A stretch of 64,000 nucleotides of DNA from Pyricularia pennisetigena (Eukaryota; Ascomycota; Sordariomycetes; Magnaporthales; Pyriculariaceae). The stretch covers positions 436,730 to 500,729 of the forward strand of contig NC_043744.1 in NCBI RefSeq assembly GCF_004337985.1, in the 5' to 3' direction. Made by a program: the position numbers and the translations under genes. The notes below the pieces were generated by a model. It was given only the letters and a program-made list of their open reading frames with translations. It had not been told where the DNA came from and made no database searches. Below are positions 32,426-44,416 of the stretch, one piece after another (positions within the stretch are counted from its first letter, which is position 1; each line of letters opens with the position of its first letter).

Positions 32426-34325
32426 CTACATTGGGCTGCTCAGTCTCCTCGTCTCGCTCTCACGTACAGGTGGCACAGGAAGCAGGCTGCCCTGGGGTTT
32501 TGCTGCAGGCTGGTGTGTTGGCTGCGGTTGCTGCAGCTCGACTTGTGTTTCTAGCGTGGGTGAGGCTAGAGGCGGCGGAAAGTGCGGACTATAAGGTGAA
32601 GGGGTGCCGTTGTTGTTGTTATTATTGTTATTGTTGTTGTTGACCTTGGGCGACGTGAGAGAGAAGGATGGGGAGTATGGCGAAGGCATGTTGCTGCTGA
32701 GTAACGGCGACGCGGGCGATCGTGAGGAAGTGGGTGAAATCATGGGAAATGGCGATCTCGGAGTCCTGGGCGATAGGAGCCTCTCATGAGTGCGGCCGCC
32801 GCCGTCGTTACTGACCTCCTCGAGATCTGCCAGTTCGTGGTCCCGGGTCTTGCTCCGCTGGTGAGTGTGTGGAATGTGGTATTGATGTGCTTGCGATTCC
32901 CTCTTCCCCCACATCGATCGCTCTTCGCTATCTGTCCGCCTGTGTTCGCTGGTCGAAGATTGAAAAGGTGGGTGGTACCTGGGGTGCATTGTCGGCGAGA
33001 CGATGTCTCCGTCACCGCCCTCACCCTTCTCGACGTCGACGAAGATGGAAGTGCGCACATGTATGGGGCTGGACCGTCTTTTATGTTTTGGGTTGCCGCC
33101 GTTGGCAATGTCGTCCGAGGGGTCGTTCAGGGTGTCGCCCTCGAGCGTCGCGTAAGACTTTTTGTTGCCCAAGGCCTGGCTGAAAGAGATCTTGGTGTCG
33201 GTACCGAACGTACTGCCCCCGAAAGAGCTGAGCCCCTTGCTGCTGGTGGACTTGGGAGCTGCGTCGTTCTGGCCCAGCGCATTGCCCATGCTGTTCTTCC
33301 TATCCTTGGGGAAAATCTGGAAGCTGCGAGAGCGCGAGTGGCCAGATTTACGACTGCGATGCACGATGGTAGTCTGTAGAAGCTTCAGTTTCCTGAACAA
33401 GGGGCGGAGCGTGGCGGCAGACGACGCAACAATGGCCAGCCCGATCTCGACGGCGCTCCAGACACCCAGGTCAATAAAGTTGGCGAGGTACTCCTTGTTG
33501 GCAAGCAGCTGGTACACGAAGGGGACGCGGATGATGGTGCATATGGAGGCCGCTGATCCGATGGAAAGAATGGCGACGACGGACCACTTCGTCCTTTTGT
33601 CCATTTTGGAATTCCAGACCAAGGATATCGGCAGCAGGGCGAGCGCGACGTCGGCGATGATGTTGACAATGTTGACCGTGTAGGTCGACGCCAGCGCAAG
33701 CCAGGTTTTGAGGCAGCGACCTCGCTTGGGCCAGTCCGGGTCGTTCTGCATCCAGAACCGCTCAATGGGGTTGCACTGAAAGATGCTGATGAAGAAATAG
33801 GCCGTGTTGACAACGCCGACGATGGCGAGCAGCGTCCATAGGAACCGGGTTTGCCACTTCTGGCGCGACGCCGAGAAGAGCTTGACGAGGTAAAGTCCGA
33901 CCACGAACTTTATGAGACCCGACGCGGCCACGTACGTCGTCATGCCCAAGTACTTGAAGAATAAGGCCTTGGGACGATTCTTCATGGGAACATCTTCAAC
34001 GCTCTTGCCGAGTCCGTAGTGGACTCCAGTGCAGCAGATTCCAGTAAAGAGCGCAAAGACAAACTGGATCGGGCAGTGTCGTTGTTTTGTTAGTCAAGAA
34101 TAGCCCAGAAGCAACTGGCCACAAAAGTAAAACAAAAAAAAAGAAGAAAAAAAAAAGACCACAATAACATACCCATGTTACAACAGCGAGCCAGTCCTCG
34201 ATCTGAAATCGCTTCATCAAGACGATCTGGTTGTAGCAACGAGCCGCCACAGAAATAGTAGCCAGGAACAGCAGCGTGGTGGTCGTGCCGACCAACAGCG
34301 GACCTCCGTTGTGTCCCTCTGCCAT
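32426..34325 (-). CDS. seven-helix fungal rhodopsin-domain (Pth11-like) membrane protein
   Basis: Two exons on the minus strand, 34325-34173 and 34063-32426, joined in phase 0 (GTATGT donor, CCAG acceptor), giving 596 residues. The N-terminal half is the fungal rhodopsin-domain core: RFQIEDWLAVVTW (the conserved ED-W of helix 1-2), GLYLVKLF, FISIFQCNPIERFW, VNIVNIIADVALALLPISLVW and IDLGVWSAVEIGLAIVASS, the last two being the most conserved helices of this family. No CFEM domain precedes it. The C-terminal 300 residues are hydrophilic and Ser/Pro-rich, with an 11-residue Asn run encoded by a GTT/ATT-type microsatellite at about 32611-32642 (plus strand). In plant pathogens relatives include the Pth11 surface-sensing receptor; a receptor role here is inference. 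Probably plasma membrane. Confidence 0.88.
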
Positions 34326-37300
34326 TTTCCCCCTATGCTGCTGAGTCGATTGGGGCTCGTCTATCTGAGAAGAATCCTATCCAGCAATGCCATGTCCAGA
34401 TCAGAAGAGCCGACGTTGGATGTGTTGTTCAACTCCAGTCCGGGGAAACTCTTGCTTTTGACGATTATGGCTCGGACGGTCGGCTTGGGTAAAGTGGCGT
34501 GTGTTTGCCGGAACAACGTGGGTTTTCTTGGCTACCTACGTCCAACCGAAAAACTGAGTTACATCGTGGCCCCCGGTCAGGTTAGATCCATACATAGTAC
34601 GTACTAGACGCGGTGCCCGAAGTCGTCCCCCGTCAGCCGCAGTACCTCGCCCAGTACTGCAAGTATTGCTTGGTAAGAATTGCGGAGACAAGGGCTGAGC
34701 GCGAGTCGATACGTTGATACCATGCTGCTATGCTTGGCAAAGTCGCTTGGCCAAGCATTGATTTGAGTGGTACCGACCCACGACCCTCTCATACCCAGTC
34801 GCTAGACTACAAACAGGTAGCTAGCTGCCGAGGGACATGACCACTCGGGAATAATTGCGGTCTCGAGGCATCTGGAGCGGCTTCTGCCTTGACCGGTCTG
34901 GGGCGAGCGAACATCTGCTAGCTTGTTGAGATGCCATAGCACGTAGTAGAGCCGCTGAACGTGCTTATCCCCACGTGGCAAATGATGTTTCTCGGTGGAT
35001 GCTTTTTGACCAGCTAGTCTCGGTCAACCCCAAGGGGGACCAGGGTAAACGGTCAGACTGACAAGGTGATGTTGTTATACATACAGTACAACTCACGACG
35101 GTTGATAGCGGAGAAAAAAAAAAAAAAGAAAAAAATTTGGATGGGTGTGTATGCACTGTATGCGTTTCTGATAGGGACTATATCGGTTCCAGCGATTGCT
35201 GGACAATGGTTCCTGGTCACTGATCGGCCCCATGTACATGCAAGTGTAATGGCCTGCAACTGCACTGTGGCAGTAGGGAATTCCAACTACAAGCAAAAAA
35301 GAAAGAAAGAAAAAAAAAAAAGATAAGGAAACAGACCACTGATCCCAGGCTGCCGTATAGACATGGCAATCTCCTGTACTCGGTCCGTACTTGGCCGTTA
35401 CAGTTGTAGCACTAACAGTTTAGCTACGAAATCAGCTGAGGTGCCCTTGGACTGGTGGATTAGCAGCATAAGGGGGGCTCGATTAGGCCAGGCTGGACAA
35501 GCTTGACAGGCATGAAAGTCCCAGTACGATAGCCGGGATATTGCCCAAACCAAAAAGGGAATCTGACTCGCCGTCGGTCTATAATCTTCCTGCCGATATA
35601 GATGGGGCTCTTGGAGCAGCATTCCGGCTCCGTTCGTAAAGGATGCGACGAGTAAACTCAATGATACAGTGGACGCTCGGATTAGGCCCAAGAGTCTCTC
35701 GCGAAAATGTCGAAATACGATACGACTGACTGCTGCTGTTTGCAACCGGCAAAGCTGAAATTCGGTAGTTGTGCCTGGGTTGTGGGGGGGGCCATGAAGG
35801 ATTGACAGTCGTTTTATTGACTGGCCACACTATAACGACGAGGTTGCCAAACGCGATGTAGCTGCTGACAAAAGGCTGACCTCGGTGACTCTCCACGGTC
35901 ACTCACAATTTAACGGAGAGCCGCAATTTTTCAGTCGACCTGCTGCTGTGTATGCACTATTGATTGATTCTTCTCAAATCCTGATTTTCCCCATGATCCT
36001 CGCGGAGATGTGTGCTACCTCGTCGAATCGGGTGACCAAGGAATCATGTTGCTTGAATTACTGCTGCGATCACGGAAAGTATCGAGACTTTGTCGTATGC
36101 TATTTTTGGGTTCTGGCGAGGCCGTGTCTATGTAAAGATCAGAGTTGATTCAACTATGAGGGTGATGCCTGTATCAACAGCAGGATGTTGCTTGCTGCAG
36201 GACCAATCAGCCAAGGAGAAACTTGTCAACCACGTGGCGTATACCTGGTAAATATGGGTCCAAAAAAAAACCGGCATTCGTGACGCTGTGTGTCTGAAAA
36301 GCAAAAGAACCCAAGAGAGCCTGCATTAAGGAGCCGAAATACCCGTGGACCAGGACCAAGATTTGGTTGACAGCTCAGGGACCTCGCCTGATGGTCTGTC
36401 TGATGTGGGTTCAACGGCAGTTCCGACAGGCTTTCCATAATTGGATTTTGGATACGAAATCGGCCGGGCTGTTGGGTTGTTTTTTGTCGCATAGATACGA
36501 TAAATCGCCCACACAGACCGCGTTTAAACGTGCTCAATTTTGGTCGCGATATCCAAATGGCTCGATTCGGTATGCAGTAAGTTAAGAGCGAGAAGAGGGG
36601 GACTGTCACGTTGCCGGATTGTTTTTACCATGGTAAATGAGGGGATTGGGGGTCGGGGGCCATTTCAGGTGGGGTTCAGAGCCCTAGCCCACCTGAAGCA
36701 ATCAAGAACTTTGTTATTGGCGGGGCTAAACAGCTTTGACTTTGTTGTGCAAGGCGGGGTTGCGCTAGCCGTCGCAAGTGAGGCGCTGCGAATTGGCGCC
36801 TCAGGTCACCAAATCATTCACTATCTGGTGGCTACCTACCCTAAAGGGTATGGCATATCAGGGGAAGAGACGCTGTTGGCGCGACTACGATGAGATAAAT
36901 GATGCATTGAACGGTCGAGAAAGACGATGCACGTGTTGTTGGTCGCGTGAAACGCAGGGGAAACTGAACCCGGATTCGTCTGATTCTGTTAGCTGGTGGC
37001 TAAAGAAACTTCCTGGCGATTGACACACGCCATCTGTTCCAACTGCCTTAAAATCGGCATCCGATCTTTGACGTCTGGATCCCGCTCGAGAGGAACCGAA
37101 AGGCACTAAACTAAGCATGAGGCCGTCCATCCGAAGGCAGCCAGGGGTTGATTATTAGCTTACCAAGATCCAAAGCACGTCACTAATTAACTCCTGTAAA
37201 TTAACTAACTTGGAACTATCGGAAAATTAGACAACCTTCCTGTCGGTGCTTGCTCGCCTTTCTTGACCCAGATTAGGTTTGGAGACACAAGGTCATGACA

Positions 37301-38414
37301 GAGATGGACGTTATCAAGATAACTGAAGATGATTGTGCAAATACATGCCTGCCTTTATGCCTCACTTTTGACGGGCAATTTGAGCTTGGAATCGATAGCT
37401 TGGTTCATAAGACCTATTTGAGAGCTCAGCCCTCGCTTTTACCCATGCGAAGAGATGGATTTTGTGAATGAATGGATTCGTGGTTATGTCGCTTCCAGAG
37501 ATTGGCAACCGTTGTTCAATGCGAAACACACAAAAAGAGAAAGGTGGGAACGTAGTTATGGAGAAAACCCCTGTGGTCTGCATGGCCCCCCACCCACACC
37601 TGCTACTTACAGTTGTGTACTTTACTTTTGCTCTACAGTACCCCACCTGCTGCCGCCGCCCGGTAATCTTCCGGTTGCCGAATCCGATCTCAGGGTGGCG
37701 CGAGGGGAGTGTCTTTGTCGATTTGATGAACCATAACAATTTGTCCATGGTTGCACAATAAAACTACTGTAGCATGTGTTGTGTTGTGTTGTGTTGCGTT
37801 GCGTTTGCGTTGCGTTGCGTTGCGTTGCTTCGCTTCCATTCTTATCGCAGCATTAGGTGGATTTGTTGCCCAGTGAACACGCGTGTGTATACGTAGGCAG
37901 GTGATCATGTTAAGTGTTTCGATATAATACGTATTCAATTAATTTTACTTCGTCTTGTTGCACTGATGATACACGCTTGTTGCAACCCATGTCCAATGTC
38001 GCTACCTACCTTTGTTCTGGGTCTAGCTCTTGGTATTGGACTGGACCGCGCGGGCCACCAGTTGCATGGATTGAGTATAGCCAAGCCCCATTTAAGCCAG
38101 CCCCGTCAAAGTCAATCCCTGTATCCTCGGCGAAGTAGCCCCCAATAGGCAACTCCTAACAGTCGAAATTGCTTACTCGAGAGATGGATAACGTCAATGT
38201 CTGACAACTGCAGCGCTGGCGCTCGGCCTTTAAAAACGTTGAACGCCATGCCAGTCGATTGAGGCGATGCGCTCTGGTCTCTCTGCACTCAGCCGATCCT
38301 CAATCGTTCTGCCCATCCGTCAAGTCACGAGTCGCGCACCTCGCAGCCCAGAAGCAAAAAAAAAAAAAACCATTTCCGTTTTAATCAGGATCTTTTTTTT
38401 TTCCAAACGCAACA
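34326..38414. other. gene-free stretch
   Basis: About 4 kb without a gene I can support; the frames are short and overlap on both strands. It includes a GTGTT/GCGTT minisatellite at 37775-37829. The final 150 bases are probably the promoter and A/T-rich leader of the esterase gene. Confidence 0.55.
37775..37829. repeat. GTGTT to GCGTT pentanucleotide array
   Basis: Four or more TGTTG units pass into about six CGTTG units, one of them with an extra T. A single transition seems to have spread through half the array. Confidence 0.85.
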
Positions 38415-39473
38415 ATGGTTTCCGCACTCCCCGTCGCTGGCCTTTTGGTCGCTGCCGTAGCCGCCCAGACCGTGACTCCCGATGCGCCCATCACGGCCCC
38501 GACGTCGTGCGCCCCCGGTGTGCAGATCTTTGTCGCCCGCGGCTCGACCGAGGCTGCGGGCATGGGCAGGATCCGGACCGTCGCCGGTAACGTGACCGCC
38601 GCCATCCCAGGCAGCGCCGTCACCGCCGTCGACTACCCGGCCACGTTTGAGGACTACGCACAGAGTGTGATGACCGGCACCACCAACCTTGGCAAGCTCG
38701 TCAAGGACTACGTCCAAATGTGCCCAGACAGCAAGGTTGCCCTGCTCGGCTACTCCCAGGGTGCTCAAGCTGTGGCCGATCTCATCTGCGGCGCTAGCAG
38801 TGAGCTCATGCCCGTCAAGTCGGCTGATCTCGATGCCATCTACGACAAGAACAGTAGGTTTTAACCCGATTTTATTCTCAACATTGTGTTCGCCAGACTA
38901 GGAAGAACCACGAGTTCGGACGAATTTGGCGAACGGGGTCGCATTTTTCATCCCAATTTTCCATCTCATCCTTGGTCTAATACTAATTAATCAACTTCCA
39001 CCACAGTCATCGCCATGATCCTATTCGGCGACCCAACTCGTGCCGCCAACCAGTCGTTCAACCTCGGCACCGTGACTGACCGCGATGGCCTCTTCCCGCG
39101 TCTCAAGAACGACGCCTGCGAGCCTTACTCCCCTCGCCTCCGGTCGTGGTGCGACGTCGCGGACCGCTACTGCGACCCTTCCGCCCCTGGCGGCATCGAG
39201 ACTTCTGTGCACGGCAGCTACTTCAACAAATACACCCAGGTCGCCAAGGACTTTGTTGTCAAGCAGTGGAAGCTGAGCCAAAAGCCCCTGTCCGCGAGGA
39301 GCTCCACGGGCAGCGCCCAACCCACCGGCACCACCAACGGCACCCGCCCTATTCACCCCACCGGTGCTCCCGTGCCTACCAGCACGACACCCGTGGTTGC
39401 CGGTGCCTCGAGGACCGGTGCCGCCGCCTTTGGCGCCGTCCTCATGGCCGGTGTCGCTGCGTTCCTTGCTTAG
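38415..39473 (+). CDS. secreted cutinase-family esterase with probable GPI-anchor tail
   Basis: Exons 38415-38853 and 39007-39473 (GTAGGT..CACAG intron), giving 301 residues. Signal peptide MVSALPVAGLLVAAVAAQ. The fold is the cutinase/acetylxylan-esterase superfamily: VQIFVARGSTEAAGMGR is the oxyanion-side strand and loop, the nucleophile is in GYSQGAQ (Ser114), the aspartate is in CDVADRYC (Asp199, between paired cysteines) and the histidine in SVHGSYF (His215). The last 70 residues are Ser/Thr/Pro/Gly-rich and end in a hydrophobic segment (GAAAFGAVLMAGVAAFLA) typical of a GPI signal, so the enzyme is probably held at the cell wall or plasma membrane. Substrate may be cutin-like polyester, acetylated xylan or another ester. 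Family confident, substrate open. Confidence 0.9.
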
Positions 39474-39986
39474 AGCGGCTAGTTCTGCTCCTTGGATTGG
39501 AAAGTAATAGAGACGATTTTTTTTTTATCTTTGTTCAAAAAAAAAATGAACCCTCCAATTTGAGGATATGGTCTTGTCAGCACACACTGCATGGTTCGGC
39601 GTCGCTTGCATTTGATCAGCTATATAGTACATACCCAGCACTATGATGGTAGTCTTAATTAATATTTGGTGATGGTTGTGGTGTACTCGTCTCTTCTATG
39701 CCTGTTTCCGACTGTGAGCGATATCCGACGTCGATTTGAGGCTGACGCCGGTTAGAAACTAGGATGCGAGCGATAGCAAAACGGCGCGAAAGCATATTTT
39801 GAGTACTGCACTCGTCAAATGGTGCGGCGGCTACTGTAGTAAGGACGCCATTATGGTGGTCCAGAATTAGGCTCACTCTGGGTTTTCATCTGGCGTTAGA
39901 TCTAGAAGTCTAGCTCTGGTTCTAGGGCCGACCCATGATTGGTAGAAATACATGTGCCAATGTGCGCATCATCTGGCCAACTAATC

Positions 39987-40032
<46 letters not shown>

Positions 40033-40697
40033 CTGCAGCTCTCGCTTGGCTGGAGCTATTAGCTTCTGCCATGAATTTTTGTCTGCTTCTGTCAATCTAT
40101 TGTTGTGCACTCACTCAGTCACCCCCTACTCTATTTTGTTGCTTGAGTGTGAGTAGTCACTTTCTCCACTTCTCACTTCATTAACTACTGACTTTGATTA
40201 GAGACTTTTTATTGATGCTTGTGGGCCTTAAACAAAGACCCAGACAATTCGCCAACTGCATTATCGCTGGATGTAGTTAGGGCATCGCACTGCCATTGGA
40301 TTTTTCTTTGTCTGCCAGGGAAATCAGGGACTACTCAAAGTTCCTCGAGTGGCTTGTGGTTTTGGTCTTCTTTATGCATTGTCCTGGATGCGAGAGAGTG
40401 TCGGCCCACAAACTTGTACACACAACATTGCGAGATTGCTTCGCCTTTGTCTATTCTGCTTCCGGCGAAACAAACACCAACATGATGATACCAACATAAG
40501 AATGGACGCGATAGATATCAAGCGAGTCTTGAACAAAAGGAAACATGCCTGAATTCCTGCGTTCCGGGAATCTCACGACGTTTCTCGCTCCTGCCGCAAT
40601 TCAACAGTCCTTCTCAACACGAACTTGTCATTCAACAAATTTCAAACCTCTTATTCAGTACTACTATAGTATCTATATCGGGTATTCAACCCTCAAA
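39474..40697. other. intergenic region with T43 tract
   Basis: Contains T43 at 39990-40032. No gene. An upstream in-frame ATG of the JmjC gene at 40545 is discussed under that gene. Confidence 0.6.
39990..40032. repeat. T43 homopolymer
   Basis: Uninterrupted run of 43 T. Confidence 0.95.
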
Positions 40698-42008
40698 ATG
40701 GAGACTCAAAATCAAAATCCGCAAAGCCGACGGGCAGCAGTCTGGCCAGATGACATGCAAGAGATCAAGCACAGCTGGGAACACCAGGGCTTTGACGACC
40801 ACTCCACCGACGTATTGGTGCTTCAGCCGACGAGCGCGCAGATGCAGGACGCAGAGTTCCCCAAACGTTTCATCGAGGTCGCAGTCATGCTCGGCGCAGA
40901 AGCCACCGGTGCTTTCAAGATCGCCGTCCCCGCCGACCTGGCAGAGTGGCCACCGCAGCAACTTCCCGGCGGCTCCTCGTACAACCCCAAGGCCGCCGGT
41001 GAGCGCTACCGGTCCTACCGGCGCCAGGGGCTCAAGGGCACGGGGTTCGTGCGGCTGCACGACGGGCGCAGGACCGCCAAAGCCGGCCGAAGAGCCGAGG
41101 CAGCAGTCGGGCAGGCGGCGGCGGCGGCGACGTGGGGGCGTCCGGCGCCGCAGCCCGACGCAGACGACGCGGCGCGGCTGCTCGACATGTGGAACCAGCT
41201 GCGCACGCCGACGACGCGACTCGCGGCCGGCACGATGCGGTACATTGTCGACGTGCCGCTCGAGACGGCGCGCGACCGGCGCCGGGCCGGCGTCCCGGAG
41301 CGCTCCCTCATCTGGCCCCTGGCCGGCAACCACCTGGACGAGTACGCGCCCATCCCGGGGCTGTGCTACCCGTACAAGTACGAGGGCACGGCCCTGGCCC
41401 CGTTCACGTGGCACGTCGAGGACGTCGGCCTGCTGTCGCTCAACCACCTGTTCCAGGGCGTCAAGGTCTGGTTCTGCATACGCAGCGCGGACAGGCGCGC
41501 GGCCGAGGACGTCTTTCGCTCCGCGCCCCTGACCGCGCCCGCCGCGATATCGATACCGCACCACGAGCAGTTCATGCGGCACAACGCCACGCTGGACGGG
41601 CACGCCGCGCTGCGGAGGGCCGGCGTCAGCGTCGTGCCCGTCGTGCAGAGGGCCGGGGAGATCGTCGTCACGCTGCCCGAGGCGTACCACTCCGGGTTCA
41701 GTGCCGGGTATACAGTGTGCGAAGCGGTCAACTTTGCGGACCGGCCGCTACGGGTGGGCGAGGACAGGGCGTGGTGCACGCTGGCCTGCTCGCCGTGTCC
41801 AATGAACCATCTTACGTTTCGGCGGCGGTCAGCAGAGGTGGAGATGGAGACGGAGAAGGAAGGAGGTGATGATGGTGTGGTGGCGCCTCGGGAAGGGTTG
41901 GACGAGGCCGAGCTTGGCGAACGCAAGCGACTACGGTCTGGAGATGATGGGGTTGGTGGTTTGATTGGTCAGAAACGGGGGAGGATGGGTGTTGAGGTTG
42001 CCCGATGA
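40698..42008 (+). CDS. JmjC-domain (KDM4-like) putative dioxygenase
   Basis: Intronless, 436 residues from the ATG at 40698. An in-frame ATG at 40545 would add 51 residues that look like translated leader (no conserved features), so I prefer the later start. The JmjC core is clear: FTWHVEDVGLLSLNHLFQG at about 236-254 gives the first metal ligands His239 and Glu241, as in the KDM4/JMJD2 form F-x-WH-x-ED. EAYHSGFSAGYTVCEAVNFA at about 328-347 gives the distal His331 with the family's AYH-x-GF...EAVNFA signature. JmjN, PHD and Tudor domains are absent, so it is shorter than canonical KDM4 proteins. It should bind Fe(II) and 2-oxoglutarate. Histone demethylation is possible, but hydroxylation of another protein is equally open. 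The acidic/basic C-terminal tail could be nuclear-localising. Very GC-rich at third positions. Confidence 0.82.
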   Translation: METQNQNPQSRRAAVWPDDMQEIKHSWEHQGFDDHSTDVLVLQPTSAQMQDAEFPKRFIEVAVMLGAEATGAFKIAVPADLAEWPPQQLPGGSSYNPKAAGERYRSYRRQGLKGTGFVRLHDGRRTAKAGRRAEAAVGQAAAAATWGRPAPQPDADDAARLLDMWNQLRTPTTRLAAGTMRYIVDVPLETARDRRRAGVPERSLIWPLAGNHLDEYAPIPGLCYPYKYEGTALAPFTWHVEDVGLLSLNHLFQGVKVWFCIRSADRRAAEDVFRSAPLTAPAAISIPHHEQFMRHNATLDGHAALRRAGVSVVPVVQRAGEIVVTLPEAYHSGFSAGYTVCEAVNFADRPLRVGEDRAWCTLACSPCPMNHLTFRRRSAEVEMETEKEGGDDGVVAPREGLDEAELGERKRLRSGDDGVGGLIGQKRGRMGVEVAR

Positions 42009-43290
42009 CGTGCGGGAAGATATCTGTAAAGACTATCTTTGTGATCGGGGGGGCTCATGTTGTCAACAATTCAATGAGGCAGAAGCCAGCCAGCAGTCTC
42101 GATGATTGTATTGTATCCGTCCTTAAAGTTAAACCGGCTTGCTCCAACGGGGCTCATAGACAAGCTCACTTGGGCAGCTTTGACGCTTCAATGCATCGAC
42201 CCGTGAACACCTAACATGTAGAACTGTTATGTTTAGCATGAGTGATTTGCCCTTGTCATGGGACTTTGATCAAAATATTAAAATTCAAGGCTGTTGGCTT
42301 TGATGAAGTGGTTAATGAACATTTAGGCAGCAACGATTCTTGGATGACTTTGGGTTGTCACACCAAAAGAAATATACGTGCCCGGCATATGCAATCAATA
42401 AGCTTCCCCAATTTTCGAACGTGTCGTCGTTTGTCCACGAATGAGACTTTGCGTTTGTATTCATGGCGGAAACGCGACAATTTCCGCCACTATGCAAAGC
42501 CATTACGAAGCAGAGACAGATGCCAGGCTTTTAGAGCCAACCGGACTCTGTAGGTGGCCAAGAAGTAATACTCGGGTTACATCCTGTTCCCGAACCCCTA
42601 ATTTCTTATTCGATCTGTTGGTGTCAGCTTCGCTTGCCCGAATAGGCAAACCCGTGATCCAGGATACCACCCTCACCACCGTTCCCGCGTTACCTGACGA
42701 CCAGCCAATAGGCCCCCCTTCCAATCAGAAGTCTCGGTTGAAACAAGCTACGTGCCAATAATATGCCAAGCGGTTAGTCAGGTCAACACCTTTGCATCAG
42801 TCGAGTGGAGGTCTTGTTTTTTCTTTTCTTTTTTTTTTTCTCTCATCACGGTCCGGCTGCAATTTGTGTTCTTTGTGGGTGGTTTGGGGCTTTTGTAACT
42901 TAGTAATGTCCCGATCTAGCAGGGGGCAAAATCATACTATGGCCATCATGGATGCTGTGATGTGGTGGCACAGTTGGAAGCTATTGGGTTTGGTCTAGAG
43001 TAGAGTATGATACAGGTAGACATAGATGGTTGAACCTTGAATAGTATGATCACTAAGTTAATTACAACAAGATTATGGCTGACGGTTGATGCTTCAAAGT
43101 CGAGTATAAAATTGGCACTGAAATCCTGCATTTTTCAAAACCGTTTCCAAGACTCCTCAGGCTCATCTTCAGAGGCACGCCAGAGACAGCAAACAAGAAG
43201 ACCTTGCACAAAATCCCCTTTTCTGCTTCACCAAGCTTTTCCAAGACCAAGTCCTTTCAAGTCTTTCCAAGTCTTTCCAAAAAAAAAAAA
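42009..43290. other. intergenic, effector-like gene promoter at right end
   Basis: No gene seen. The short inverted repeat TGGCGGAAA...TTTCCGCCA (about 42462-42491) could form a hairpin. The leader before 43291 has three CAAGTCTTTC-type repeats (43248-43279) and an A12 run. Confidence 0.55.
43105..43111 (+). promoter_or_regulatory. TATA-like box of the secreted-protein gene
   Basis: TATAAAA, about 180 bases upstream of the ATG at 43291, in a plausible position for a long 5' leader. Confidence 0.4.
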
Positions 43291-43983
43291 ATGCAGTTTC
43301 TCAGCACCGTCCTCCTCGGCGTTGCCGCCCTCGGCGCCACCGTCACCGCCATCCCCGCAGAGCTCAAGGCCCGCATCCCCGCCGGCGTCTCGTACAAGGC
43401 CATCGACCCGAGCGAGATCCCCGAGTCGGTCAAGCTGTCTGCCACCCTGAGCAACTCGACCCAGCTCGACGTCCGCGGCCTCGAGAAGCGCGCCGACCAC
43501 GGCGTCTTCCTGTGCACCGACGCCAACTGGGGCGGCCACTGCGTCCACATCACCTCGCCCGCTGGCGTCTGTGGTATGTTTTGTCTTGTTTTCTTTTTGG
43601 ATATTGGTCGCCAGTCAACAATGTGTGAGGAGCGTGGGTCAGGCTAATTAATCATCTCCGTGACGAAACAACATAGTCCCTCTTGCTAGCGACCTGAACG
43701 ACCAGGTCAGCGCCGTCGGGCCCGATGCCGGCGGTTACTGCCGCTTCTACTTGTAAGTGACGTCAAACCCGCCCGAGAAAATGCTTGTTCTCCTGGCTGA
43801 CCTTTTTCGTTTCTGTCAAAACAAAAAAGCAACGCTGGATGCACCGACGACAACGGCTGCTTGCACTTTGACCTGACCAGCCCCGGCATCGCCGACCTCA
43901 ACCAGCAGCAGTACTGGGTCTGCGGCCAGCCCGCCAACAACCCCAACGACCGCGTCACCAGCTACCAGTGCTGGGACCAGTAA
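43291..43983 (+). CDS. small cysteine-rich secreted protein (effector-like; possible crystallin-type fold)
   Basis: Three exons, 43291-43573, 43677-43752 and 43830-43983, with GT..AG introns and frame preserved, giving 170 residues. Signal peptide MQFLSTVLLGVAALGATVTA, then a propeptide ending in the Kex2-like site GLEKR near residue 69, and a mature domain of about 100 residues starting ADHGVFLCTDANWGG. The mature domain has eight cysteines, consistent with four disulfides. The pattern (strand, W-GG-x-C, later YCRFY and a closing QCWDQ) resembles small fungal beta/gamma-crystallin-like secreted proteins, a tentative resemblance. No catalytic motif is visible. It could be an effector, an antimicrobial or a structural wall protein. 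Confidence 0.85.
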
Positions 43984-44416
43984 AGAGGCCGAGATCCCAG
44001 CGCGGGAGTCCTTCTCGGAAGACTGTGGGGGCAGGGGGGAAGGTGTCGAGCCTTGTGGCGGGGAAGAGTCTGCAGGATCCCCCTGGCTTTCAAGGTTTAG
44101 TGGGAGTGGAGGAGTGGAAGCGTGTTGAAGTCAAGTGTGTAAAATGGGGCTTGATGGGTCTTATACTTCTTGTCGCTCTTTACAGGAGGGTGCACAACTC
44201 CTGTCCATCTTCTTAGTCTAGATTTTATGTCTATTATCAGCCAGCCTACCCGTATAATACAAATAAAAAAAGACTTGGTACCACACTTTTAGCTCAAAAT
44301 CAGTACCATACTAGGCTGACTTGTTAGTACGGTGGAAAACGTAATGTTGTGGAATGCAACATCTGTTAAAATCTAGGACTTTAGATAAATAGTAAACTAT
44401 GTGTTAGGAAATTGGA
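43984..44416. other. intergenic between convergent genes
   Basis: 3' flanks of the secreted-protein gene and the coiled-coil gene. No feature called. Confidence 0.5.

Noticed and set aside
40686..41690. 334-codon minus-strand frame
   Set aside because: Antisense shadow of the JmjC gene, for the same reason.
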